A stretch of 64,000 nucleotides of DNA, taken from the NCBI GenBank assembly GCA_963070105.1, contig OY718804.1, positions 11,299,817 through 11,363,816 of the forward strand, read 5' to 3'. Below, in pieces: positions 19,798-32,779 of the stretch. The stretch's first letter is position 1. Each line of letters starts with the position of its first letter. The translations under genes were made by a program, and so were the position numbers. Under the pieces are notes generated by a model. It saw only the letters and a program-made list of their open reading frames with translations, was not told where the DNA came from and did no database searches. The stretch is from Litomosoides sigmodontis (taxonomy: Eukaryota; Nematoda; Chromadorea; Rhabditida; Onchocercidae).

Positions 19798-21603
19798 TAG
19801 ATGCTATTGTTACTATTAGATAAAATGTGGTTGGAGTAAATGTTGACATGTTGCGACGAGGTAAGACGACAAATAAATGAGTAGGCGGATGATTTCAGGA
19901 CGACTGATTCCGTGAAGGAAAACGACACGAACATTGGATTTGTCAAGCGCCTGTAGTAATGTGGATGGTGCCTGTCCTGCAAAATTTTTCTGCAATTCAA
20001 AATGTTCCTGGCGATTTATCACTTCAAATTTTCATTTTTCACATGTTTTGCAAAATTGTAGAGAAATTATAAAAGTCTTCCATGCCTTCCGCTCCCAAAT
20101 GAAGTTTACGGAGCGAGAGCCAAGTTTTAAGGAGTAAAATAATATGGGGCTAAGCGAATTCTCCAAGTAAAAGTTCTCCAAAAAAAGTGCAGAAGAATGA
20201 CTAAATATGAACAAAGCTCACTCGTTCGAAAACTTTCTATTAATTAACGAATAATTTGTGCGTAAATTAATATTCATCTTTTCTTCATTTATTTATTCCA
20301 CTTAGAGCTAACTAATTCATTGAAATCGCAGGTGTTGTGGATGACATTATGAAGCAAAATCGATGAATATACTTGGAATAAGTTAAACTTACTTTTAGTA
20401 ACCCCATCAACGAGTTATTTAATGGCAAGCCCAATATGATTGTATTAATTTTCTTCTGCCCAATTGTTTCCACGCATATTTACTTGAATGCACTAAATTA
20501 GAAAATTTAAAATATGAAGGATAGATATATCTTGTTGTGGGCGTTTGATTTTGGTTATTTGTCCACAGCAATAATAAAAAATATCCAAAGGTTTATTGGG
20601 AATTGATTGGGTGTAAGCAACAGAGCAGTAAGCAGTGGGATAGTAATTGAGGGTTGAGAATTCAGAATTCAGTGCAAGTGCAAGCAGCACAAGGTGATAA
20701 GAGGGAAGGAGCAACTGGTTGCTTCTCCAGGAGACTGCCAGTCGAGATTGAGAAAGTGCTGAAGTACTTCAAAAAAGTGGGTCACTGAGTAACGAGTGGG
20801 TAAAGCAAAAAAAGGGTTCCGCTGGTTAAGTCAGTTTGAGCGGCATAAATACCGTCGTGTGTGGTGCGTGCACGCACTGATGGTTAAGTAAGACTGTTGC
20901 ATTCAAATCATTTATGGTTGAAGTTAAGCAGATCAAAGATTGCCGTACGTTAATATGCAGCAGGAAGGAGACAGGCTGACACACAGTCTTGTGAATTTAC
21001 TCTTATGAAATTAGTTAACTACCAAAGAAGCTTCTAAATGACATGAGCAATCGCCTTTGACAAGATGCACTTTTTGATTTTTTTTATAATTTATGTCAAG
21101 TTTCTCTCGACATGTCTCTAAAGTATATGAGGACTGTACACAGTAATGTAACGTACGCATGGTAACCCTGTGCTTTAGGTTTTAAAAATATTTATTTTCT
21201 ACTTGAAACTTTCGGTTCCAAGATTCTTTCTGTCCAACAACCTAGAGATGCTTCAGAGATGCCTCACATGATTTACCCTTATCATTCTTCACTTTCAGCG
21301 GATATTTAGTTATTCTAACAGTCATTTCAAGAAAACTTCATCAATTGAAATTCAGAAAGAAATTAAAAAACAGAGTTTCCATCTAAAAGCATCGGAAATT
21401 AAATTCCAAACGAACTGCTAAGTTGCCATTACCGAAAAAATCGTCAATCATATTTGTCCAAGGGAGAAAACTAATTAAAATCAGTGGATTATTTGCTAAT
21501 TGTCGTTTAATAATTATAATGCTTCATTTCCTCCTATCCAATCATTTCGAAAAATCACTTTTTTTACGTTTAATTGTGGGACAGACAGACAGGCAGAAAG
21601 ACG

Positions 21604-21648
21604 CACACACACACACACACACAAACGCACACGCACACACGTACACAC
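21604..21648. repeat. (AC)n microsatellite, interrupted
   Basis: ACACAC repeat broken by AAACGC and GT variants. It creates artificial Val-Cys / Thr-His open frames on both strands. Confidence 0.9.
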
Positions 21649-23019
21649 AGAGGAGAAGTGAAATGCAATACAATGATGCATACAATAATGTTGAACGGCG
21701 ACAGTTCTTTTTACTCTTCCGACAGAACAAAAAAAGAGAGAGCCTGAGTTTTTTTGTCGTCCTTCTCTCTGAAGTGAATAGATTTCATTCGATTCACTTA
21801 TTCCCACGCACAACCAAAATCGTCCTGTAATTCCTTATCTAGCTAAGGGCATCATTAACCAGTTTCAACCGATCGCTCTGTGAAGCTTTCATGTTTATGT
21901 TTATAAAAAATTATTAGAAACAAGAAAAACGGTGATTTAGAAGTCAGGATTCGTTTTTCCCACTCATTTAAGTTTCAAGTAAGCTGAACCAAGTTAAATA
22001 CAATTTTCAATTTTTTTTTGTATCATTATTAGTGCTTTGATTCCGTCCTCTTTTTATGTCGAGCAAAAATCGGCTTATGAAGCTTTTGTTTTCCGCTTGA
22101 GCGGAACTATAAAAAGCAATTCCAGTTTTTTGATTTCATTTTAACGCCTCCAATGTGAACTTTCTTATTGCAACGCATTAATTTATTCTAAAGTTAGTTT
22201 CGTCATTTTCATGGGCTTAAAACTAGGAAAAATTAATGTTTTAGATCACTGAAATTTTGGTTTTCCTTCAGCAAATTCTGCTTGAATGCAATCCGTTGAG
22301 CCTCAAAAGCTTTGTGTACACATTGATTATTAGACCATTTAGGCAGCTAATTATGACAAAGAAGCCGTTGAAAAATCTTCAAACACTGATAGAGTACCGT
22401 ACGACTGCTTAAGAAATTTATCTCTGACTGTCAAATTTGCCGTTTTTGCGCGACTAATGCGGAATTTACCAATGATTAAATTGAAAAACTGGACGTGCCC
22501 TTATAGAAGTTCAGAATGAATTTTAATATGCAAATGGAAGAGAAGAATGGGACACAGCCAAGATTAAATTGAATTAGCGGAAAGAAATCAACTGGTTATT
22601 ACATATAACTGTTGACATTTTCACCATCTAGCCGAACAAAAAGTAAACAGTAACATTAACTCTAAAATTACGGTTCCAATTTTAACCTAATTTTGCCTTT
22701 ATCGCAATGAAATGTGGGAATGTAATTGGAAATGATTTATTAATAACAAATATAACATATATAGAAAGAAGAAATACACGCAAAGTCTATTATTACTCAA
22801 TAAATTACACTACGAGCCCAAATGAAATGTTACGAAGTTTGACGGAAGAGGAGTGGAGCTGAGAGAGTTGGCTGACGTGAGGGCGCATCGCACTCCAATT
22901 GCTGCACTAATCCTATCCATGAAACAGAGAGTAACTAATTGACGGTAAAAGATAGAAGGAATTCTTTAAAAAATCTTGTCGCCACCACTGTAGCGCGTTT
23001 GCTATGTAGTGCACAGAAT

Positions 23020-23385
23020 TTAAGGTCGGTTTTCTTTGTCTGATTCATCATCCGGTGAAAAAATTCCGGAATCTCCCCCAAACTTCTGCTTCTCCATCAT
23101 GTCCTGTAATTGACAGGCAGTCAAATTACAACAGCAAAAATCAGACCTAAAATTCTCTCTCTTCATATTTCAGGAAGTAACTAACGCGGTTGATTAGCCA
23201 ATTCTTGATTTTTTCATGTATTTCGTTATTCTTTTTTCGCTTCTGACACGCACATTGACGGGAACAGTATGGCGCTGACGTAAAAGTTGGCTGGTGCGGA
23301 GGTGGGCCTGGATTGCTGCATTTTGACTTGTCGGGCGTCCTGTTTCCAATTTGCTCCATTCCGTTCACCGATATTTTGGATGAAT
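23020..23385 (-). CDS. Unidentified gene, last two exons
   Basis: Exon 23385-23186 opens in phase 1 after ttgttag and ends at a GTTAGT donor in phase 0. Exon 23103-23020 opens after ttacag and ends in TAA. Joined, they give about 93 residues. The first part is Pro/Ser/Cys-rich (NPGPPPHQPTFTSAPYCS). A basic helical stretch crosses the junction (NEIHEKIKNWLINR then DMMEKQKF). The tail is acidic and ends SPDDESDKENRP, resembling the tails of regulatory or nuclear proteins. Upstream exons must lie to the right, but I could not find them in the next 4 kb. An AATAAA on this strand occurs near 22737. I do not recognise the family. The neat donor/acceptor phases and sensible C-terminus are the evidence. 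Confidence 0.55.
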
Positions 23386-26300
23386 CTAACAAGAGATAGA
23401 TACGATTATATGAGTAAGTGAGAAGTTTGTCTCGTTTATTTATATTTTTGTGGGACCTGAAATCCCTCCCAACTTAGGTTAACTGCTCCTCCCTCAATTA
23501 CTGCAGAAATGATAGCGTTTAAGTTTCAGAATAGGCGCCTCTTCAAATCATTCATATGAATGATAGTGAAGGAAAGAGAAGTGATCTGTTCGGTTAATAG
23601 AACGAAGGGAATTAAATTGACTTTGAAACAACAGATACAATGATTATGAATGATGACCTCACTCCTCGACCAGAAGAGTTCTTGAAGCCTTCAACTATAA
23701 TTAGCTTCTCATGAAATTTATAATCCACTTGAAGATGAATTACAACGGCACAATCATAACTTCGAAATCTCCGTGAGATTTCGCAATTGCATTTACATTT
23801 GAATTATTGAATAATAACTATTTCGAACATTTAAATGTCGCCGATGAGTTTGCCATATGAAAATGGTGGTGCATCGGCTGTGGAAAGCACAAGTGGAAGC
23901 TTGCAAAATGTCATGAATATCCTACAAGTTGATTCTTCTGAAGAAATTTCTTTCCATTTCATCACTAAGATCCTTATGCAGTATGAAATGGAAACGAGGA
24001 GGATTTTGACAAAAAAAATTTGGGCTTAGCTCAGCTTTAGCTTATTTGGGGGCTCAAATTGAAGTGATACGAGCATGCTCCATAAATATCTTTTTGTGTT
24101 GAGAGACAGAAGCAGCACGGTTATCGAACTGTTCAAAGCTCCAACTACCATAACTGAAAGTCTTCTACCTTCATGCCATTCCACTAAATCTTGGCTAACA
24201 ACTAAAGTCTTTCTTCCTGTCTGCAGGAAAGAAAAACTGAAAAGAACTATTCCATCAGGTCGCTTTTTATTTAAAAGTGACAAGAAGCAAAAAAATTTAG
24301 TTTTTTCATTGAATCAGAATAGCTTTATCATCTTTTATAGATTTAGCGAGAAAATTTTATTCTCAAAAAGTTTCAATTATGCTGAAAAAATAAAAAGTAT
24401 GCACCATTCACATAAAATGTGTTCACATAATTCTAGGCTTTCATGCAAAAATTCAAGTCAAAGTTTCATACCCATGAAGTCGTCTTCCAAAAGCAGACCA
24501 GTGTTCCTTCAACTATCCGCGCTTTATAATTGTCAGTCTGAGCTGAAACAATCTTCTTTGAAAGTTCCAATTAGTCAAAATGTGCGAATTTCACTGAATC
24601 ATATCGGTGTAGTCTGCTTAGATCAATATGTTTGTAAAATGAAAAAGCATGCAACAATTTAACCTAACCTCTTCTAACCTGAAAGTTTTCTGCTTCGTCT
24701 GTTCCTAAAATGTGATATTACAAGCGACTAAATTCTCGTTTGTTTTTCCAATATCTCACAGTTACAAATTACACAAAATTACACAACTTCCATCTCACAA
24801 ATACACTTGTTCTTCGAAAAATTCTGCGAACAGAAAAAAAGGTAAATATTTAAATTCGAAAAAAATCCCTTCCCACATATTTTGGTTTAATTTGAGAAGT
24901 CAATTAAACCGTTGGAAGTGAAAAAAAGAGAATTAAACAAGAAAACTGTTAGGTAATAACATAAGCACTTTTTGATCTCTATACGTTCTTTAATATAACG
25001 CTGAATATTTTATTCTACTTTATATGATTAATTAACGGAAATTAGATATTTCCTAAGGCCATCAATAACTTTATACTTATGATATTCAAAACGCGCCCCC
25101 ATTTCTTTCTCTCTCTCTCTCTCTCTTCTTCCTCAAATTTAACAATAAGTTATGTCTATTAATGAGAAAAAATAAACCGAAAAGCTCCCGAAAGAAAAGT
25201 TCTTCTGAAGTTCTGGGGACGTTAAAAAAAAGAAAAGTTCTTCTGAAGAAAAATGTTTGTGCAGGAAGTATTCACTTACTTCAGCAAATGAGGCATTAAA
25301 TGAGGAAATTCTTCCTTTGTGAATTTTTAACTTTCTCACTGAAGTTCTCGAAAATTACTGGATTATGCAAAGTAATTAGACGTTAAAGTTAGGGTCATCT
25401 TGTGACCTCTACTTTTCTCTTTATCGCTCTTTTCCTTTTCGTTTGTCTTAATTGCCGCTTTAGTAAATTATGGGAATTAAAAACAAATTTTCAAATGATT
25501 TCTCACTAATAGAAATTAATTTACGCCACTAATTAAGGGAACAGAATTTTCAGCATCGGCCCGATGGTTACTCTGAAAAAATATTAGAGGCTCGCTGAAT
25601 GATCAAACTTATATACTTCTTCATTCGTGTAAATTCATCTAAATCAAAAATGAAATATGTTAGATAGGAATTCCTAAATCATTGCTTTCCCACGGACTAA
25701 TTAATAGCACATACCTCACCTTAATCACTTTCCTCTTCAAATATTATAAATCATACGGAACGACAGCAATTGTCACTTCTAAGCGTTAAGCTCATAATTG
25801 CCTTTCATGCAATTAAGAAACAGTCCCACCTCAATTACCTCAGTTGAGACCTGTAAGTTCAACAGAAAGAGTAGGTGGTGCAGCGACTTTTTTTATTTCA
25901 CCGTAGCCAATTTTGATATTAGAAGTTGAAAAGTAATATTGCGAATTAGAAGAGCATCTGCCAAATGTTTGCTGTTAATGAATGATCCATAACTTATTGA
26001 AGTACTTCACTTTATCAACTCAATCACACACAGATCACTTCGTGAATCACAGTGACTGATCTTCCAAGCGTTTCTGCCAAAATTAAAAAATAAATAATAC
26101 ATCCTCAGCAGTGCTGTCTCTGCCCCATTTCCTAAGTATACTGATATTTTGTTACAAAAGGCGAGTAAGAATGCTCAAAAATTTCAGTACAACCAATATT
26201 TATGCCAACTCAATTGTACATATTTCTCCCGTGACTTACTCACGTATCTTTCCACCGTATGATTATTACAATCTAAGATTTGCCACGCTTAATTACATAA

Positions 26301-28080
26301 GTTCACTACTTCTTAAAAGTCAAATATGAGTTTAAAAAAAGTAAAAACACGAAATGAATTTGTTTACGATGATAGCTAAACGACATTGTTACGTCATATC
26401 TTGTCGCAAAAGATCATAAAATTTAATAGATGTCATTCCATATAACCCCCTTCAATAACTCCTGTGAAGCGAGAGCGATCATAAATTTGTAGATGAATGA
26501 CAGACGAATGATTAATTATCTTCAAAAGTATTCTGCGGAAGCAGATAAACAAACAGAATTTTTATTACAGCTATTTCAGATGATTAACCTAATACATAAC
26601 TGAATTTTAATTTTCTATTCTAAAATGAAGAGGGGATAAATGCAAGAGTTAACCCAAATTGTTCCAGACATGTACAAGTTGGCAGCTGAAAGACAGAATA
26701 GTGGAACGCATGAAACTGAGGGAAGGACTGAAATTACACTTAAATGGCCTAAACTAACTTTATGTCTTCTGATATCAATATTCTAATTGATTACATCGTT
26801 TTAAATCATCTACTGTTTTGCTTGTATTTCCAACCTCAACTCTCAACTGACCCTTCCAATCCGTCCATTTGCAAGTTCTACTTAAATTCATTTAACATCT
26901 TTGCACTGATGAAATCAAAGAAATCAACATTTATATATTGCTAGAAAAAGCATTGGAAATGCGCTAAAATATTCGCCAGAATCTTCGATCATTGAAGGCA
27001 TGACGTGGTAGGAACCCTGAATCTTAGAAAAAACCACTTTAATTTTGATCTGAGGAAAACCCATAAGAAACGGCTAAGGGAATGATTTGAAATTCGCTTT
27101 AAACAGAGGAGGAAATTTGACGAAAGTGCAGTGTTGCAAACGACATATCGTTGCTTAAAATCTAAATGACGCTGCTAAGTTGTCAACTGATGAATAATAT
27201 TTGCTGTTGTGGCGATTCATTATCACCGCATCTTAGAACGCAGTCGATGTTTTCTTTATGTTACAACAAAGAAATTTGATTAAAATGCAAAGTTGCAAAA
27301 TGTTCACTTTCATCGTTATAAAGCATGTATATTGGGAAGAAATGAAAGCAGTTAAACGAACGTAAAGGCGATTTGAACAATTAACAAAACTGTTAGCTGG
27401 ATCGTCAAATGAACAATGGATTAACAGAGTGAGGTGCAAATACAAAAAACTTTTCCATTCGTCGTGGAGCCGAAGTCTGATCTAAAAGATAGGGCACTTT
27501 GAATGTGATAGCTAATCATTGTGTTTACCTGATTTGGGGGAAATTATGCTTGAAATGTTAAATGCAGTTTAACTTTATGATACTAAATATCACGTTTAAA
27601 TATTATTTTTGTAATCGTAATATAAAATCAATGCTAGGAGGCTGAAATGATATCAACAAACATTCGTTTCAATATTGGAATTGAGTATATACATAACACA
27701 ATACGACGGAAGCAAAAAAATTAGTGGGTGAATGAAAGAGGACTATGTAAATGAAAGAATAAAGTAAATTAACAAAGTGTTGATGCTTTTAATTGCATTA
27801 AAACAATCCGCACTATATAAGCATAGATATGTTGGATCAAACAAATGAATAAAAAGATCACTGGGTAACTGAAAATCAGAACCAAATTCTGAGCAAACAT
27901 TCTTATCACGATAATAAAGATGAAAGATTGATTCCCAATTATTAGAAAGTTCATAAGTAACATCAGTTCCATCATTCAGCAAGAACTTAAATAAACTGGG
28001 AATGGAGAACTAACGGACAACTTCTGATAACTATTTTTTGAGATTACGAAACAACAAAAAACTGGACTATCATGAACATG
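23386..28080. other. Region with only doubtful open frames
   Basis: Two plus-strand frames stand out. At 23835-24029, ATG-started, 64 codons, it reads like an exon (SPMSLPYENGGASAVESTSG). At 24075-24662 it has 195 codons, ATG to TAA, Ser/Lys/Asn-rich, and is the longest uninterrupted frame in the window, with no domain seen. On the minus strand, 27743-27982 is also open. None has clear splice partners. The upstream exons of the gene at 23020-23385 probably lie here. Confidence 0.3.
25107..25126. repeat. (TC)n microsatellite
   Basis: About ten TC units in an AT-rich intergenic stretch. Confidence 0.85.
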
Positions 28081-31000
28081 TTACTGGACGACAGAATGAG
28101 GTCGTATTTCACACATTTCAGTGTCCAACCGAGAAGCTTGACGCTGTAGCGTAGGAAGAGAACCGGTACTACTATTGAAGGGTGGAGCTGTTGAAGCACA
28201 TGCTTCATTGCCAATTTCAATGGCATATCCCCCCATACCAGTATTATGGGCAACTCTTGTATCATTTGTGGAATTTGTAGAAATTACCACTTCTGCATGA
28301 CCAAAATTTGACCGTACAGCATTCTCAACCTGAGCCTGAATGCTGTGTAATTCCTTCACTATTAGCTTTTTTAAATCGTCATTACCAACTATTTTCTGTA
28401 GTTGCTCATCTGAAAAAAGCGATATGATAATTCAAGTAAGACTAGAAATTTATATTTTTCAAGAAAGTTAAAAAGCTTTATGGCCTATCTATGTGTTATT
28501 AAAAATCCTGATTCATACATTCATTATCCAAATATTTTCCAAAATATCCTTTTAACCCCAACCATCACTGCTTGCTTCGCGTAGAAGAAATACAATAAAT
28601 ATTCAACCATTAATTTCTATAGCAAAAATCTCTTTATGTGATAGCTTTCACCAAAGTGCTTTAACCAACTTGACAAACAGACTCGAAACTTCCACGAATG
28701 TTTGATTTATGTCCAAAAAATAAATCCAGTTGAAAAAAAAAACATTGCAATATATCTTTATTAGTTTTCACATAGTGGAAATGCAAGTAAAAATGTTGAG
28801 CATACCAATCACAAAACTAATTCTTTGCTTTACTACACCAGCCATTACATCCATATCATTCAATCTCGATTGCAAACACGACACTTGCTCTTGTAAAAGC
28901 TCGATCGCCTAAAAAAACGCCGACTACCTAGGTGTTTCAACAGAAAACAAAATTCACAGTTACTTCTACAAAATGAAGAGTAAAGAGCGACTTATTAAAC
29001 ATAAGACAATTACAATAAGCTAACCTCATCTGACGCTTTTATACCAATATTGCCACTTGCACTATAATTTAGTTGCGAGCGAATCAGTCCTGTAGTGGAG
29101 GACAATGCTTTCATAAGAACGGATCACAACGTAATGGTTATATTCGGCTTACTGTATTAGTGTATTATAATACAATTATAATATATAATATAATAATATA
29201 ATTGAAATAGTGCATTATAATATACTATTTCGCCATAAGAATTGCTAATAAATTTTGAAATCTATGTTAGAAAAGCTCCATGTTAACCAAGTTACCTCTT
29301 TCCATAACATTTCGATCTGAAAGTGTATTCACAATTTTTGAAACGAATGATTTTGTATCACAATCCTGTTGTCTCTTTTCACCAGCATGATAGAATGTCG
29401 TTCCCGATGAAAAGAATTGCTTTGATAAATTTGTTTGCTTCGGTTTTTCTACAGCAGTTTTCATTCTAACAACATCCTTGGCTCGATTCGGATGTACCAT
29501 TCCAGTGATTGTTATATTTTCGAAATTTGTAACATTAAGAGTGTGTGGCACTTCAAATTTCTGTAAATAGTAATTGTATTATGCGGTTACGTAATTACTA
29601 CGCATGGTTGCTTAATTTGAATAGTTGGCAATGCCAGAAATAGCAACGTAAGGAAAGTTTACGATTGAAGAGTACATAAGATTTGCTGAAATTAAGTAAC
29701 ATAATTCATCGATAATGAAAATTTAAGAGTTTTCCAAAAAAAATTTTACCTTGGGTGATTTGATATGTAAAGCGTACTGAATTAAGGAATGTGCATCAGC
29801 TACTGGTGGATAGCGCATTAAGTATTGTAACGTTGTGCTATAATCTTCATCGATAACTGAAAGTATGAAATTGCGGTAATTTGCTGGAAGCATTATGAAA
29901 GATTAAGTGATTAAAATACCACAGTGTCCTTTCAAACCTTTTCAACTCCGTTATAACAGTTCTAAGTGTGAGGTAAGTTTGACAAACCTACTTAAATGTC
30001 TAATATATTCGAGCATTGCAACAAAAATATAGTCGACCAATGATAACGATGGTCTGAAAGCAAATATAGCGTCCCATATAAATAATAGATCGTGAATGGG
30101 GAATTCGCGACCAAATAATAATCGTAACCAACGACTGTAAAAAGTTCATTGGATGAAGTTCGAACTCTCCCACGACTTCAAACAATAATCGAAATTCATG
30201 ATTCTTTCACATTAATGCTCGACTATGATTTTTGACCATAAGATAGTTCAAAACAATTCATACATAAGCAATTCATAACCACACGGCTGACGTTAACATT
30301 TTCAATGTGTTTATGTGCTTATAAATGTGGTCAAGTAGCTTTGATCTTTGTAATTTAAAGAGAGATAGAAGACTATTCATCTTCTCCCAAACAGTAGTTT
30401 AAAAATAAATTTTGACTAACATTCCATAAGTCTGTGGTAAAATCTTTAATTTCGAAAGATGCTGATACATTGCAGGATCAATTACTGCCAATATATCATT
30501 CATGATACTTCGCAGCTTAATAATTAATTCATTTCTGGAATCGGCAGAAGCATGATCAGGACTCACAAATGGTACGGAATAAACTAATTTGCCGTTACTC
30601 CTCGAGACACGATTGGAATATTCGACGTATTCCTCATCGCCCGCCAAATACCACCGTTCCAACATCATCATTAATTGGGTGAATATTTCACTATAGATAA
30701 GAATTGAATAACTCACAGTGCATATTTGCTGCGATAAGGTTGGCATTTTTCGATCAACATTAAGTCAAACGCTTCTCATATTGCATCTTATTAATAATGG
30801 TAAAAAAATATTCGGTGAAACACTGTCATTGTTAACTAGCGATCAGAAAAAAAACAATTCGAGCTGTTCAAGCTGCCTATGAAACCCATAATGATCTTTT
30901 GATTATAGCCGAATAAATGATGAGTAAACACGAAAAAAGAAGCTATAGTTTGCCATCACCTTCACTGTCTAGTTGATCCAAAATTTCTGCTTGATTTCCT

Positions 31001-32730
31001 ATTATTAGTCAAATAGCAAACATGTAAACAGAAAAATACACCTACAGTTAAAAATTAATAAGCGAATATGAGAACATAAGTCCCTTCACGTAAAAACATT
31101 TAATACCAAAAAAGGTATGAAAAAAACTAACAAGGAATCATGTTCAAGGAAATCCTGATTATTGACAGTGCGAAGAATTTCCAACTCTTCTGATGGTAAT
31201 TCTCTGAAATCATTATAATAACCTAAAATATTTAAATTTGTATTGTAGAACAAAATTAAAGAGAAAATATTGAATAAAATAGATTCCTTTTCTTAAACTG
31301 GTAATCAATTCGAGAAAGATTTTATATTTATAGACACATAGAACTTTTAAACTGGTTAGGCACGGAAGTACAGTAAATAGATACATGTACTACAAATATA
31401 TAAACTAAAATAAAATAAAATTTACAGTAATATATGACTTAAACATGAATCGAAAAATATACACTTAAAATTCGCTCATCAGTGAACCGAACAGCAATGT
31501 TAATGGTATAAATTACTTACTTCAATCCATTTTGTTCCATTAGGTGAGCAAATGTTTGCTGATCATAATTTAACACAAAAATCAGCGTTGCAAGTATTTC
31601 ATGCATGCCCTGAAAACTAGATTTTAATCAGTTATTTTATTTGAAATTCTCAATAGAAAAAAATTTTGAGTAAAAAACTTAAACTACCTGTCTATAGGAA
31701 ATGTCCGAATGCTGTTTTGCATATATGAATAGAATGTCTGACATAACTGTTCGCACATTTTGATCTTTGAAATATTCTAATTCTGGAAATCTGCAAAAAA
31801 AACTCTCTAAATTTGCAAGTGTAATCAAAAAGCCATTTAAAAACAACTTTTTCACTTAAATTAAAAGGAAAAATGATACAACACATACAGGTAACTTACG
31901 TTCGTTCTACGTCACGATTTATGCATTCACGTAGTTTGCAGTCAACGAAATACTGTTGCCAAGGATTCTGGAAATCAATAAATACTCGCCCGCTATAAAA
32001 AAAGAGCAAGTGTAAATAATGAAATAATCATAGCAAAATGTATCACCTCATCACCAAGCGACAACGGATTACTAACGTTTGGATCCAAACCCGATGTTTG
32101 TTCATGCGGGTTCGTCAATAGCTGAAAATTTGGACAATAACATCCAATAAATTTACTGATATATTCTGAAATATATGTAGTTCTCAACCTGCATTGGAAA
32201 ATACAGTGTAACATCGAATTAGTACGCAACATTCCATCTTTCATTCATTTTTTGTTGCGAGAAACTAAAATTGGCACTTTTTAATATTACTAACAACATG
32301 CTCTACATACACACGACACAACACCAACCACAGATTTCAATTTATTGTAAGAACTGCGAGTTCGGGATAGAATTGTACACCATTCTTCCCGTCGAAGAGG
32401 CAAACAACGAAGCAGAATCTAAAAACAAAATTCAGAAAAAATTAATGAGAAATTGAGCAAACTTAGTAATATATCTAAATCTAAGACTTAATCGTGTAGC
32501 ACTTTATTCATATAAACTGTGAAAGTGATTTTGCCTTTTGCCAATATTTCAATAGATTTTCAATAAATGAAAAATGTATAAAGGAAAGAAACTAACTCTC
32601 CAAATAATAGATCGAACATGCGAACCACGAAGCTTACCACTCAAACAATCTTTCTCTATTCGTTTCAAATTTATTCGTTGCCCAAAAAATTCCCTCCATT
32701 CTTCCCTATTTATTTCATGCAAACAGAGTA
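28081..32730 (-). CDS. TBC1D5: TBC1D5-like Rab GTPase-activating protein
   Basis: RabGAP; vertebrate TBC1D5 acts on Rab7 with retromer in endosome-to-Golgi and autophagy traffic. Exons (minus): about 32730-32597, 32418-32332, 32121-32047, 31967-31900, 31790-31688, 31609-31521, 31203-31132, 30690-30421, 30134-29992, 29856-29750, 29560-29296, 29107-29025, 28908-28839 and 28409-28081. Phases agree. The N-terminal TBC part reads EEWREFFGQR, then LRGSHVRSIIWR. The arginine finger is present as INRDVERTFP (IxxDxxR) and the glutamine finger as SYRQGMHE (YxQ). Further matches to TBC1D5 are PQTYGI, then RWLRLLFGREFPIHDLLFIW and the following LVDYIFVAMLEYI. The C-terminal 250 residues are low in recognised domains, with a predicted coiled stretch (IELLQEQVSCLQSRL). 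The initiator Met was not pinned: the first exon is open leftward in transcription past 32730 without an obvious ATG, so a 5' exon may be missing. Confidence 0.92.
29150..29225. repeat. AT-only palindromic tract
   Basis: Dense TATAAT/ATTATA words with several short inverted repeats (TGTATTATAATACA, ATTATAATATATAATA) in an intron of the TBC1D5-like gene. It could form hairpins; no function assigned. Confidence 0.6.
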
Positions 32731-32779
32731 ATGGATAATAAAAAACATGAAGTACAAAATAATGTACGCAGTTTTAACA

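Larger units (their letters stand above)
18418..23019. other. Upstream region of CLOCK; no clear gene
   Basis: CLOCK's missing first exon and promoter should lie here. A minus-strand frame at 18995-19315 contains a plausible coding stretch (MATVNHQSQSQVVVDLGNFF), but no good phase-2 donor links it to the bHLH exon. Other open frames, such as 20493-20714 without an ATG and 21423-21830 over an AC repeat, are not convincing. Confidence 0.35.

Noticed and set aside
20493..20714. Possible secreted peptide with a hydrophobic N-terminus
   Set aside because: The frame begins at TTG, has no ATG at the proposed start and no splice acceptor upstream.
21423..21830. Overlapping frames of 135 (+) and 99 (-) codons
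   Set aside because: Both are kept open by the AC microsatellite (His-Thr / Val-Cys repeats).
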